Shown: positions 17,227 to 25,235 of the stretch, one piece after another
Numbering within the stretch: the stretch's first letter is position 1
How the letters are laid out: each line of letters begins with the position of its first letter
Assembly (NCBI GenBank): GCA_937139335.1
Contig: CAKZPN010000077.1
Span: 1 to 60,503 of the forward strand
Reading direction: 5' to 3'
DNA length: 60,503 nucleotides
Source of the DNA: an uncultured Roseicyclus sp.
Lineage (GTDB): Bacteria; Pseudomonadota; Alphaproteobacteria; Rhodobacterales; Rhodobacteraceae
Translations under genes and position numbers: made by a program
Notes under the pieces: generated by a model
Databases searched by the model: none
Seen by the model: only the letters and a program-made list of their open reading frames with translations
Told to the model about the DNA's origin: nothing

Positions 17227-18789
17227 TCATTCCGCGGCCGCTGATTGCTGGGCCGCGAGATCGCGCAGGATCTTGCGGTTGACCTTGCCGGCCGGGGTCT
17301 TCGGCAACTCGGTCACGAATTCGATCTGGCGGGGGTATTCGTGCTGCGCGAGGCGGGCGCGCACGTGGTCCTGGATGCTCTTGGTCAGGTCCGGCGTCTC
17401 GGTGCCCTTCAGGATGATGTAGGCCTTGACCACCAGCCCGCGCAGCGCATCGGGCGCGCCGATGACGCCGCATTCGGCGACGGCGGGGTGGCTGAGGACC
17501 GCATCCTCGACCTCGACCGCGCCGATGGTCCAGCCGGCTGATATGATGACATCGTCGGCCCGGCCGCCGTGGTAGAAATAGCCGTCGGCATCGACTTGCC
17601 CGAGGTCCTTGGTGGGAAACCAATCGCCGCGCTTGCGCACCATCAACTCGCCGGTCTCGCCCGGTGCGGCGGGGCTGCCGTCGGCGCGCTGAACCTGCAC
17701 CTCGACGCCGGGCACCGCCTTGCCCATCGCGCCGTCGCGCACCTCGAGGTCGTCGGCGCCGGGATAGTTCGCGATGATGACGCCGATCTCGGTGGTGCCG
17801 TACATCGAGCGGACCTTCACGCCGAAGACCCGTTCCACATAGGCGGCGGTCTCGGAATCGATCGGCTCGCCGGTGAAGGAAAGCTTGTCGAAGCAGTAGT
17901 CGAACTGCTCGGCCGCGCCGCTGTTGCGCATCATCCGGTAATGCGTCGCGGCGGCGGTCAGGTTGGTGATGGAGAAGTCGTGCAGCGCCTTCAGCAGCCG
18001 CACGGCGTCGAACTTGCCGCTGAAGGTGCCGGTCGAGACCCCCAGCGCCAGCGGCGCCAGCGTGCCGTGCCAGAGCCCGTGGCCCCATGCGGGAGAGGAC
18101 GGGCAGAAGAACCTGTCGCCGGGCCTCACGCCGGTGCCGTAGAGCGCGGCCACCATCAGCGTGACGATGGACTGGTGCGAATGCTGCACCGCCGCCGGAA
18201 GCGCCCGCGTGGTGCCCGAAGTGTATTGCAGCACCGCGAGGTCGCTGCCCTTGGAGGCCCAGTCGAACCGCTCCGGCAGATGGTCGAGGCTGTCGAGAAA
18301 GGCGCGGTCGACCACCACTACGTTCTTCGCATCGCCCTCGATCGCGTCGGGGGCCTTCTGCGCGTTGGTCAGGAACAGCTCGGGCTTGCAGTCGCGCACC
18401 CGCAGCCGGATGCCGTCGGGCCCGAAGAGCGAGAACATCGGCACCGCGACAGCGCCCGCTTTGATGACCCCGAAGAGCGCGCAGTAGAACGCCAGCGACG
18501 GCTCGATCATCACCGCGACGCGGTCGCCCTTGGCCAAGCCCCGCGCCACCAGGTAATGCGCGATCTGCGCGGAGCGGCGGGAGATTTCCTCGAACCCCAA
18601 GATCTCGTCGCGGCCATCGGCATGGGCGATGCGGATCGCCACCGGCTCGTCGCCCGCCACGTGCCGGTCGATGCACTCATGCGCGATGTTGAACTGCTCG
18701 CGCGTGCCGTCGAACAGCTCCCACAAACGCTCCTTCGAATAGTGCTGCTGCGCATCCGCGTAGGAGGTGAAGTCCGTTAGACGGGTCAT
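17227..18789 (-). CDS. AMP-forming acyl-CoA synthetase
   Basis: 520 residues from ATG 18789, with GGGAGA about 9 nt upstream. ANL-superfamily motifs: P-loop YTSGTTRALPAAV (a variant lacking the usual GKPKG), adenine motif SMYGTTEIG, hinge HGGRADDVIISAGW and C-terminal catalytic Lys in KTPAGKVNRKIL. It converts a free acid to its CoA thioester with ATP. First gene of the minus-strand unit that continues through the dehydratase and TRAP unit 1, so it probably activates the imported acid. Divergent from the IclR gene, with a palindrome-rich promoter region between. Confidence 0.93.
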   Translation of the reverse strand: MTRLTDFTSYADAQQHYSKERLWELFDGTREQFNIAHECIDRHVAGDEPVAIRIAHADGRDEILGFEEISRRSAQIAHYLVARGLAKGDRVAVMIEPSLAFYCALFGVIKAGAVAVPMFSLFGPDGIRLRVRDCKPELFLTNAQKAPDAIEGDAKNVVVVDRAFLDSLDHLPERFDWASKGSDLAVLQYTSGTTRALPAAVQHSHQSIVTLMVAALYGTGVRPGDRFFCPSSPAWGHGLWHGTLAPLALGVSTGTFSGKFDAVRLLKALHDFSITNLTAAATHYRMMRNSGAAEQFDYCFDKLSFTGEPIDSETAAYVERVFGVKVRSMYGTTEIGVIIANYPGADDLEVRDGAMGKAVPGVEVQVQRADGSPAAPGETGELMVRKRGDWFPTKDLGQVDADGYFYHGGRADDVIISAGWTIGAVEVEDAVLSHPAVAECGVIGAPDALRGLVVKAYIILKGTETPDLTKSIQDHVRARLAQHEYPRQIEFVTELPKTPAGKVNRKILRDLAAQQSAAAE

Positions 18790-18845
18790 TCCAGTCTGTC
18801 TCCCGAAGTCTCGTTCCAGACCCTCCTCCGCAGGGGGTCGGGTTG

Positions 18846-18881
18846 TTGACAATCGTAGGGATTCCGGGAAATCATTGTCAA
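18846..18881. promoter_or_regulatory. Back-to-back promoters with TTGACAAT/ATTGTCAA inverted repeat
   Basis: TTGACAAT (18846-18853) and ATTGTCAA (18874-18881) are exact inverted copies 20 nt apart. On the minus strand TTGACA (18881-18876), 18 nt and TACGAT (18857-18852) make a sigma70-type promoter for the ligase operon. On the plus strand TTGTCA (18875-18880), 17 nt and TATATA (18898-18903) make one for the IclR gene. The two promoters overlap face to face, suiting joint control by IclR. Confidence 0.6.
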
Positions 18882-18893
18882 TACGCTATTCTT

Positions 18894-18909
18894 ATTGTAT
18901 ATATACAAT
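18894..18909. promoter_or_regulatory. 16-bp perfect palindrome, candidate IclR operator
   Basis: ATTGTATATATACAAT is perfectly symmetric and covers the predicted -10 of the plus-strand IclR promoter. It also lies upstream of the -35 of the divergent ligase promoter. An ATG at 18908 falls inside it, which argues that the regulator starts at 18935. IclR-family members often bind such AT-rich palindromes and autoregulate; binding is inferred. Confidence 0.55.
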
Positions 18910-18934
18910 GAAAATCAGCGAATGGGGGCGGATC

Positions 18935-19720
18935 ATGGCCAGCGAAGACGACAGTTCATCGAGCAAGCGGCAGGTCCCCGCCGTTACGCGAGCCTTTGCA
19001 ATCCTTAGGTTTCTTGCCCGCTCGCCCGAGCCGGTGGGGGTCAATCCGATGGCCCGCGAGCTGCATCTGGTGCCCAGCACCTGCCTGCACATCCTGCGCG
19101 TGTTGCAGGACGAGGGGATGGTGGAGTTCGATTCGAACACCAAGCGCTACTCGATCGGCGTGGGCATCCTGCCGCTGGCGCGCTCGGCGCTGCAGCGCAA
19201 CAGTTTCTCCGCGATGATCCAGCCGCGCCTGTCCGAGCTGTCGCAGAAATTCGGGGTCACGGGCATAGCGACGCAGCTGTCGGAACCGGGGCAGATGATC
19301 GTCGTTGCCTTGTCGCAGTCAAACTTCCCGTTCCGCCTCCAGGTCGACCTTGGCAGCCGTTTTCCCGCCCTCATCAGCGCGACCGGCCGACTCATCGCCG
19401 CGTTCAACCTGCGCGACCGGGACATGCTGAAGGCCGAGTTCGCCAAGCTGGTCTGGGACAGCGCGCCGAGCTTCGAGGACTGGCTGGAACAGGTCGAGGA
19501 GGCGCGGCGGCGCGGCTATGCCGTCGACACCGGCAGCTACATCTCGGGCGTGACGGTGGTGGCGGTGCCGGTCTTCGGCGTGAGCGGGTCGATGAACCGC
19601 TCGATCGTCGCCATCGGCATCACCGAGCGGCTGAAGGATCAGGACATCCCGCGACTGGTGAAGGCGATGCAGGCCATCCGCGACCAGATCCAGAGCATGA
19701 CCATCGATGCGGCGAGGTAG
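18935..19720 (+). CDS. IclR family transcriptional regulator (upstream copy)
   Basis: 261 residues from ATG 18935, selected because GGGGGCGG lies 6-13 nt upstream; the ATG at 18908 has no ribosome site and sits in a palindrome. N-terminal winged helix: AVTRAFAILRFLARSP, GVNPMARELHLVPSTCLHIL. The C-terminal effector domain includes SATGRLIAAFN, GYAVDTGSYISGVTVVAVPV and IVAIGI. It divides the AMP-ligase/dehydratase/TRAP 1 operon from the thioesterase and CoA-transferase genes, so it likely controls both in response to a pathway acid or CoA ester. Confidence 0.92.
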   Translation: MASEDDSSSSKRQVPAVTRAFAILRFLARSPEPVGVNPMARELHLVPSTCLHILRVLQDEGMVEFDSNTKRYSIGVGILPLARSALQRNSFSAMIQPRLSELSQKFGVTGIATQLSEPGQMIVVALSQSNFPFRLQVDLGSRFPALISATGRLIAAFNLRDRDMLKAEFAKLVWDSAPSFEDWLEQVEEARRRGYAVDTGSYISGVTVVAVPVFGVSGSMNRSIVAIGITERLKDQDIPRLVKAMQAIRDQIQSMTIDAAR

Positions 19721-19723
19721 ATC

Positions 19724-20158
19724 GTGACCGAAACAGCAGTTCCGCCCGGCTGGCGGATCGTCAGGACGGAGGGGTTCATGGCGCATATCGGCCCGCTGCT
19801 GCGGGCGGAGGCCACAGACGAGGCCGGCGCGGGGCCGGTCTATGCGCTCCAGACCAGCGCGTTGCACCAGAACCCCATCGGCCTCGTCCATGGCGGCGTG
19901 CTGACCAGCCTGCTCGACCAGGCCATCGCCATCGTTGCCTGGACCGCGGCGGACCGCCGCCCGACCGTCACGGTCCAGATGGACACCCGGTTCCTCGCGG
20001 CGGCGCGGGCCGGCGATTTCCTCGAAGTGCGCCCGCGCATCCGCCACGCCACGCGCTCGCTGCTGTTCGTCGATGCCGACCTCACCGTCGGCGCCACGAC
20101 CGTCGCCACCGCCAGCGCCATCATGAAGATCACCGCCACCGCAGGAGCCACAACATGA
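19724..20158 (+). CDS. PaaI family hotdog thioesterase
   Basis: 144 residues with a GTG start 3 nt after the IclR stop. The single hotdog domain carries the family HGG motif (LVHGGVLTSLLDQAIA, near residue 55) and a QMDTRFLAAARAGDFLEV strand. Members hydrolyse acyl-CoA thioesters and often relieve CoA trapping by dead-end intermediates. Its stop overlaps the next start (ATGA), so it is coupled with the CoA-transferase gene. Confidence 0.87.
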   Translation: MTETAVPPGWRIVRTEGFMAHIGPLLRAEATDEAGAGPVYALQTSALHQNPIGLVHGGVLTSLLDQAIAIVAWTAADRRPTVTVQMDTRFLAAARAGDFLEVRPRIRHATRSLLFVDADLTVGATTVATASAIMKITATAGATT

Positions 20159-21375
20159 CCCAGACCGACCCCGCGCACCCGACCGGCCCCCTGTCAGGCC
20201 TGCGGGTGATCGATTTCTCGCGGATCCTGTCGGGGCCCTACGCGAGCATGGTGCTGGCTGACCTCGGCGCCGAGGTGATCAAGATCGAGCCGGTGGGCAA
20301 GGGCGACGAGACACGCGGCTTTCCGCCGTTCCAGGGCGGGCTCAGCCATTATTTCATTGCGCTGAACCGCAACAAGCGCAGCATCGCGCTGGATCTCAAG
20401 TCGCCCGAGGGCGTCGCCATCGCGCGCGACCTGGCAGCCCGCAGCGACATCTTGCTGGAGAACTTCCGGCCCGGCGTGATGGACCGTCTCGGCCTTGGCT
20501 ACGACACCTTGCGCGCGGAACATCCGGGGCTGATCTACGGCTCCATCACCGGCTTCGGCACCGACAGCCCGCTTAGCGACAAACCCGCCTTCGACATCGT
20601 TGCGCAGGCGCTGTCGGGCGTGATGAGCATGAACCGCGAACCCGGGCAGGCGCCAAACAAGCTCGGCATCCCGATGGGCGATCTGGCGGGCAGCATCTTT
20701 TCCGTCTTCGGCATCCTCGCGGCGCTGCACGAACGCGCGCTCACGGGGCAGGGCAAGCGGGTCGAGATCGCGATGCTGGACAGCCTGATCGCGCTGCAGG
20801 GCTACCTGTCGCAGATCTATTTCGTGTCGGGCCAAAGCCCGCAGCCCGTCGGCACGCAGCACCCCAGCATCGTGCCCTACGGCTCGTTTCCGACGCGCGA
20901 CGGGCATGTCATCGTCGCCTGCCTGACCGAACGCTTCTGGCACAATTTCGCCCGCTGCCTCGACCGTGAAGACCTGATCACTGATCCCCGCTTCGCGGCC
21001 TACGAGGCCCGCCTCGCCAACCGCGATGCGCTGGAGGTGGAGATCAACGCGCGGATGCGGCAGGACACGACCGCCTTTTGGCTTGAGCGGCTGGAGGCTT
21101 ACGACGTGCCGAGCGCGCCGATCCTGTCGATCGGGGAATCGCTCGACCAGGACCATGTCGCGCAGCGCGGCTTGCTGGAGAAAGTCAGCCATCCGCAGGC
21201 CGGCCCGATGACGCTGGTGCGCGGGCCGATCCGCTTCGACGGTGCCGGTCCCGCGCCGAGCCGGCCGCCGAGCCTGCTGGGCGAGGATTCGGTCGAGGTT
21301 CTGGAACGCGAGCTGGGCCTGACCCGCGAGGCGATCGACGCCCTGATCACGAAGGGCGTCGTCCAGCGCGGTTAG
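20155..21375 (+). CDS. Family III CoA-transferase (CaiB/BaiF)
   Basis: 406 residues, the usual size. N-terminal LSGLRVIDFSRILSGPYASM and ADLGAEVIKIEPVGKGDETR form the CoA-binding start; the predicted nucleophilic Asp is D176 in IPMGDLAGSIF. It transfers CoA between carboxylates, so it could activate the imported acid using an endogenous CoA ester without ATP. It ends the IclR-thioesterase-transferase unit and converges on a TetR gene 15 nt away. Confidence 0.92.
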   Translation: MTQTDPAHPTGPLSGLRVIDFSRILSGPYASMVLADLGAEVIKIEPVGKGDETRGFPPFQGGLSHYFIALNRNKRSIALDLKSPEGVAIARDLAARSDILLENFRPGVMDRLGLGYDTLRAEHPGLIYGSITGFGTDSPLSDKPAFDIVAQALSGVMSMNREPGQAPNKLGIPMGDLAGSIFSVFGILAALHERALTGQGKRVEIAMLDSLIALQGYLSQIYFVSGQSPQPVGTQHPSIVPYGSFPTRDGHVIVACLTERFWHNFARCLDREDLITDPRFAAYEARLANRDALEVEINARMRQDTTAFWLERLEAYDVPSAPILSIGESLDQDHVAQRGLLEKVSHPQAGPMTLVRGPIRFDGAGPAPSRPPSLLGEDSVEVLERELGLTREAIDALITKGVVQRG

Positions 21376-21390
21376 GCCACGCGAGCGGTC

Positions 21391-21987
21391 TCAGTCGACG
21401 TCGAGGCGGTCCAGCATCGCGGGCAGCATGACCTGCGCCATATGAGCCTGCTCGTCGTGCCCTTGGCCGAAACCGCCGTCGAGCAACAGCCGGGCGAAGC
21501 CGTGGACCAGCGACCAGCAGGCAAAGGTCGGCGCCATCGCGGGATCGTCACGGGCAAGATCAGGCGCGTCGGCGCCCCGGATCAACCGGTCGAGGCTGTC
21601 GAAGGCGCGCGCTTTCTGGGCCTGAAGCTGCGGATTGCTGAGGTCCAGCAGCGACGCCCGCCACATCAGGTCGAAGAGGGCCGGGTCTGACAGCGCGAAA
21701 CCTGCATAGGCCTGAGCCTGGGCCATCAGCCGCGCACGACGGTCGGGTCCGGCCGCATCATCCGCGCGGTCCAGCGCATCGGCCAGCCGGGTGAAGGCGA
21801 GGGTCGCGAGCGCGGTCAGCAACCCCTTGGTATCGGTGAAATGATGCTTCGGCGCGGCGGGCGAAACCCCGGTGCGACGGGCGGTTTCGCGCAGGCTGAA
21901 CGCCTCCACACCCTTCTCCGTCAGCACGGTGAGCGCGGTGTCGACGAGGGCCTGCCTCAGATCGCCGTGGTGATAGCCTCGTTCCAT
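21391..21987 (-). CDS. TetR family transcriptional regulator (next to SDR)
   Basis: 198 residues from ATG 21987 (ATG 22014 is an alternative with little conserved sequence). The N-terminus YHHGDLRQALVDTAL is typical of a TetR subgroup; helix-turn-helix SLRETARRTGVSPAAPKHHF spans roughly residues 35-55. The C-terminal ligand domain resembles WHG-type TetR proteins. It is divergent from the extended SDR gene and very probably controls it through the intervening inverted repeat. Confidence 0.9.
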   Translation of the reverse strand: MERGYHHGDLRQALVDTALTVLTEKGVEAFSLRETARRTGVSPAAPKHHFTDTKGLLTALATLAFTRLADALDRADDAAGPDRRARLMAQAQAYAGFALSDPALFDLMWRASLLDLSNPQLQAQKARAFDSLDRLIRGADAPDLARDDPAMAPTFACWSLVHGFARLLLDGGFGQGHDEQAHMAQVMLPAMLDRLDVD

Positions 21988-22000
21988 CTTGACACCGTAA

Positions 22001-22023
22001 ATATCGAGTTCCATATGCGATAT
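22001..22023. promoter_or_regulatory. Inverted repeat between TetR and SDR genes
   Basis: ATATCG (22001-22006) and CGATAT (22018-22023) are inverted with an 11-nt spacer in a 50-nt AT-rich intergenic region. It is next to TTGACA (21989-21994) and TATAAT (22021-22026), although these two are 26 nt apart and may belong to different promoters. It is a plausible TetR operator by position. Confidence 0.4.
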
Positions 22024-22048
22024 AATCAGTGTAAAGATGGGTGGCAAG

Positions 22049-23074
22049 ATGACCGATGGACGGCGCGTTCTCGTGACCGGAATTTCCGGCTTCCTCGGCG
22101 GGCATGTGGCGCTCGCCTTGCTGAAGCGGGGCTACATGGTGCGCGGCAGTCTGCGCGATCTTTCCCGCGCCAAGAAGGTCCATACCACATTGCAAGAGGC
22201 CGGCGCCGATACCGCCCGACTCGAGTTCTGCAGCCTCGACCTGCTCGACGATGCCGGCTGGGCGGATGCGGCGGAGGGGTGCCAGTATCTTCAGCACATC
22301 GCGTCGCCCTTCGTGCTGACCATGCCGAAGGACGAGAACGCACTGATCGGGCCGGCGGTCGACGGCACGCGCCGCGCGCTCCGCGCCGCGCTCGACGCGG
22401 GCCACGAGCGGATCGTGCTGACCTCTTCGGTGGCGGCGATCGACGGTGGCCGCCGCGACTACCGGCAGCCCCTGACCCCCGGCGACTGGACCCAGACCGA
22501 CGGTCCCCGCGTGAACGCCTACGCCAAGGCCAAGACGCTGGCGGAAAAATCCGCCTGGGCGCTGGTCGAGGCCGAAGGCGAGAAAAACACGCTGGCAGTC
22601 ATCAACCCCGGCACAATGCTGGGGCCGCTTCTGGACGACGATCCGGGCACCTCGGCCTCGGTCATCCAGCGGTTGCTGAAAGGCGAGATGCCGATGATCC
22701 CCAACCTGATCTTGCCTTATGTCGATGTGCGCGACGTGGCCGAGGCGCAGGTGGCGGCGATGATCGCGCCCGAGGCCGGTGGACACCGCCATATCGTCAC
22801 CAACCCCTGCGTGCCGATGGGCGAGATTGCGCAAATGCTGCGGGACAAAATCCCCGAGCGCGCGGCCACGATCCCGAAGCGTCAGCTTCCGTCCTTCATG
22901 GCGGCGATCCTCAAGCGGTTCGACGCGTCGCTGCGCGACAGCAGCACCTACCTGGGCGTTCCGCGCCGCTATGACGGGTCGAGCGGTATCGCGTTGCTCG
23001 GGCACCCGCTGATCCCGACCGACGACGCCCTGCTGACCACCGCGCGGTCCCTGATGCAGCGGCATCTTGCCTGA
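22049..23074 (+). CDS. Extended SDR: NAD(P)-dependent aldehyde/dihydroflavonol-4-reductase-like
   Basis: 341 residues from ATG 22049, preceded by GGTGG; ATG 22037 in frame is an alternative. Rossmann motif VTGISGFLGGHVALALL, active-site LTSSVAAI and Y-A-K-A-K (YxxxK), and the PGTMLGP segment of the dihydroflavonol reductase/aldehyde reductase branch. It reduces carbonyls or oxidises alcohols with NAD(P)H. It stands alone, divergent from a TetR regulator and convergent with TRAP unit 2, with only 24 nt between stops. Confidence 0.9.
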   Translation: MTDGRRVLVTGISGFLGGHVALALLKRGYMVRGSLRDLSRAKKVHTTLQEAGADTARLEFCSLDLLDDAGWADAAEGCQYLQHIASPFVLTMPKDENALIGPAVDGTRRALRAALDAGHERIVLTSSVAAIDGGRRDYRQPLTPGDWTQTDGPRVNAYAKAKTLAEKSAWALVEAEGEKNTLAVINPGTMLGPLLDDDPGTSASVIQRLLKGEMPMIPNLILPYVDVRDVAEAQVAAMIAPEAGGHRHIVTNPCVPMGEIAQMLRDKIPERAATIPKRQLPSFMAAILKRFDASLRDSSTYLGVPRRYDGSSGIALLGHPLIPTDDALLTTARSLMQRHLA

Positions 23075-23098
23075 GGCCACAGCTTCGTCGGAACGGGC

Positions 23099-24586
23099 CT
23101 AGGTGCCGAAACTTCGCCCCGGCAGCCAGGTGGCGATGTCGGGCCAGACGATCAGGACCAGCAGCACCAGGATCGCGGTCAGCGCGAAGGGCAGGACGCC
23201 CATGAAGACCGTGCCGAGGCTGATGGGCTTGCCGAGGTTGGCCTCCGGGTCGGCCGCGATCCGGTGGACGATGAAGGTCAGGATCCCCAGCGGCGGGGTC
23301 AGCAGCCCGACCTCCGCCATCACCACGAGGAACACCCCGAACCACAGCGGGTCGACGCCCACCGCCTCCAGCGGGCGCAGCAGGATCGGGATGGTGAGCA
23401 GCATCATCGCCAGCGTGTCCATGAACATGCCCAGCACGAGATAGACGAGGATCAGCATCATCAGCAGGCCGACGCGGCCGAGCCCGAGGTCGACGATCAG
23501 GCCGGCCAGCGCGTTCGGCACCTGGCTGAGCGCCATGGCCCTGCCCAGAACCTCGACGCCCACGATCAGCAGGAAGACCGCCGCCGTGCTGACCAGCGTT
23601 CCCGACAGCGACTCGCGCAGCATCGTCGCGATCTCGCGGGCCGTGCGGCCGAGGCGAAGCTGGTTCACGATCCCGAGGACCAGCGCCGCGACCATGCCGT
23701 AGACGCCCGCCTCGGTCGCGGTGAAGATGCCCGCGAAGAGCCCGCCGATCACGATCAGCACCACGAGGAGGATGGGCAGGATGTCGATGAGCGACAGCCA
23801 GCGCATCCGCCAGCTGATCATCGTCATGTCGATGCGCGGGGCCATCGCCGGGCGGACCCAGACCATCGCCATGATCATCAGCGAAAATGCCAGCGCGAGC
23901 ATCACCCCCGGCACGACGCCGGCCAGCAGCTGTTGTCCGACCGGGACCGAGGCCGCGCCGGCGTAGATGACCAGGAGCAGGCTCGGCGGGATGATCTGCC
24001 CCAGCGTCCCCGCCGCGGCCACGCTGCCCACGGCCAGCCGGGGGTCGTAGCCCGACCGCAGCATCTCGGGGATCGACACGCGCCCCAGCGCGTAGGTGAT
24101 GCCGATGGTGCTGCCGCTCGACGCGGCCAGCGTGGCGCCGGCGAAATTCGTCGAGATGGCAAGCCCGCCGGGCAGCCAGCCGAGCCAGTAGCGCGCGGTC
24201 TGGAACGCCGAGGCGGTCAGGCCCGATTTCCACAGCAGCATGCCCATCAGGATGAACATCGGGATCACGCTGTAGGACCAGGACTCGGCCCCGTCGAAGG
24301 CCGCGGCCTCCAGCGTGGAGCGCACGACCCGCGGGCCGCTGATGGCGTAAAGCCCCACCACCGCCGCGCCCAGCATGGCGATGCCGACGGGGATGCCCAT
24401 CAGCAGCAGCACGATGCTGAGCACCACCACCAGAGAGCCGATGAAGACGTTCGACAGGTCGAGAAACAGCATCGCCCCGGTGGCGCCAAGCGCCGTGACG
24501 AGGCCCACCACCAACACGGCGATGGCGACCCGCTGCCCGCGGGCCCGGACCATCCCGGCTGTCGTGCCGATGTGCTCGTCGGTCAT
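23099..24586 (-). CDS. TRAP transporter large permease (DctM), unit 2
   Basis: 495 residues, some 60 more than usual, with extra N-terminal hydrophobic segments (VAIAVLVVGLVTALGATGA and GSLVVVLSIVLLLMGIPVG). Family motifs: STIGITYALGRVSIPEM, GTLGQIIPPSLLLVIYAG and EVGLLTPPLGILTFIVHR. It forms the sodium/substrate channel with DctQ. ATG 24586 overlaps the dctQ stop (ATGA). The first and last genes of this unit differ clearly in sequence from TRAP unit 1, so the two systems probably carry different substrates. Confidence 0.94.
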   Translation of the reverse strand: MTDEHIGTTAGMVRARGQRVAIAVLVVGLVTALGATGAMLFLDLSNVFIGSLVVVLSIVLLLMGIPVGIAMLGAAVVGLYAISGPRVVRSTLEAAAFDGAESWSYSVIPMFILMGMLLWKSGLTASAFQTARYWLGWLPGGLAISTNFAGATLAASSGSTIGITYALGRVSIPEMLRSGYDPRLAVGSVAAAGTLGQIIPPSLLLVIYAGAASVPVGQQLLAGVVPGVMLALAFSLMIMAMVWVRPAMAPRIDMTMISWRMRWLSLIDILPILLVVLIVIGGLFAGIFTATEAGVYGMVAALVLGIVNQLRLGRTAREIATMLRESLSGTLVSTAAVFLLIVGVEVLGRAMALSQVPNALAGLIVDLGLGRVGLLMMLILVYLVLGMFMDTLAMMLLTIPILLRPLEAVGVDPLWFGVFLVVMAEVGLLTPPLGILTFIVHRIAADPEANLGKPISLGTVFMGVLPFALTAILVLLVLIVWPDIATWLPGRSFGT

Positions 24587-25140
24587 GCCAGGTCCGCCTC
24601 GGTCTCGAGCATGTGGGGCAGGGGAAGCAGCCCGGCAAAGTAGCGATAGCTCGTCGCCGCCATCTGCAACGCCAGCGCCGCGACGCCCGCGAGGGCCACG
24701 AACTTGAACGGCCAGATCGCGATCGGCGGGCTCGACGCGGTGATCTCGCCGAAGCCCCAGCTCTTGATGGCGTCGTTCATCGTGTGCCAGGCCAGCGCGA
24801 TCAGCAGCACCGTGGCGATCAGGCTGAAGACACCCTCGACATATTGCCTGAGCCGCAGCGGCAGCCCGTCGAGCAGGATCGTGACCTTGATATGCTCCTG
24901 CTTGCGCTCGGTATAGGCGAAGGCCAGCAGCGTCAGCGTCGGCATCCACCAGTTCGCCGTCACCTCGAGCGTGCCGCGGATCGGCTGGTTGAACAGCCAC
25001 CGCCCCAGCACGTCGAGAAAGATATTTCCGGCCAGCAGGATCAGGGCAAGGGCCGCCACCAGCGCCAGCAGGCGGCTGATGCCGTCGACGCCGGTCAGGA
25101 TCCGCCGGGCCAGCAAGGGGCCGTCATGCCGCGTGGTCAT
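24583..25140 (-). CDS. TRAP transporter small permease (DctQ), unit 2
   Basis: 185 residues from ATG 25140, which has AGGA at good spacing; ATG 25149 lies directly on that site and is less likely. Hydrophobic segments include LLALVAALALILLAGNIFL and FSLIATVLLIALAW. The segment ERKQEHIKVTILLDGLP is the typical DctQ cytoplasmic turn. It is coupled to dctM by a 4-nt overlap. Confidence 0.92.
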   Translation of the reverse strand: MTTRHDGPLLARRILTGVDGISRLLALVAALALILLAGNIFLDVLGRWLFNQPIRGTLEVTANWWMPTLTLLAFAYTERKQEHIKVTILLDGLPLRLRQYVEGVFSLIATVLLIALAWHTMNDAIKSWGFGEITASSPPIAIWPFKFVALAGVAALALQMAATSYRYFAGLLPLPHMLETEADLA

Positions 25141-25162
25141 TGTCGCCATCCTGTTCAGGGGT

Positions 25163-25217
25163 GGCAGGCTGGATGCCTGCCCTGCGCCGGTTCGGCCCGC
25201 CGGCGTGCGGCGGGCCG
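25163..25217 (-). promoter_or_regulatory. Two stem-loops between dctP and dctQ of TRAP unit 2
   Basis: GGCAGGC/GCCTGCC (25163-25169 and 25175-25181, 5-nt loop) and CGGCCCGCCG/CGGCGGGCCG (25193-25202 and 25208-25217, 5-nt loop) are perfect stems directly after the dctP stop. Neither is followed by a U-tract in the minus-strand message. As in unit 1, hairpins after the binding-protein gene probably stabilise its message or attenuate the permeases. Confidence 0.6.
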
Positions 25218-25235
25218 AGCGGCGTCATTCCGGGA

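Noticed and set aside
18908..18934. Upstream ATG for the first IclR gene
   Set aside because: It lies inside the operator-like palindrome and -10 region and has no ribosome site; ATG 18935 does.
20155..21375. CaiB-type protein considered as a second alpha-methylacyl-CoA racemase
   Set aside because: It has the CoA-transferase Asp (IPMGDLAGS) but not the His/Asp pair seen at H131/D160 of the other protein.
23264..24643. 459-codon plus-strand frame
   Set aside because: Shadow of the TRAP large permease; Gln/Asp/Arg-rich without domain structure.
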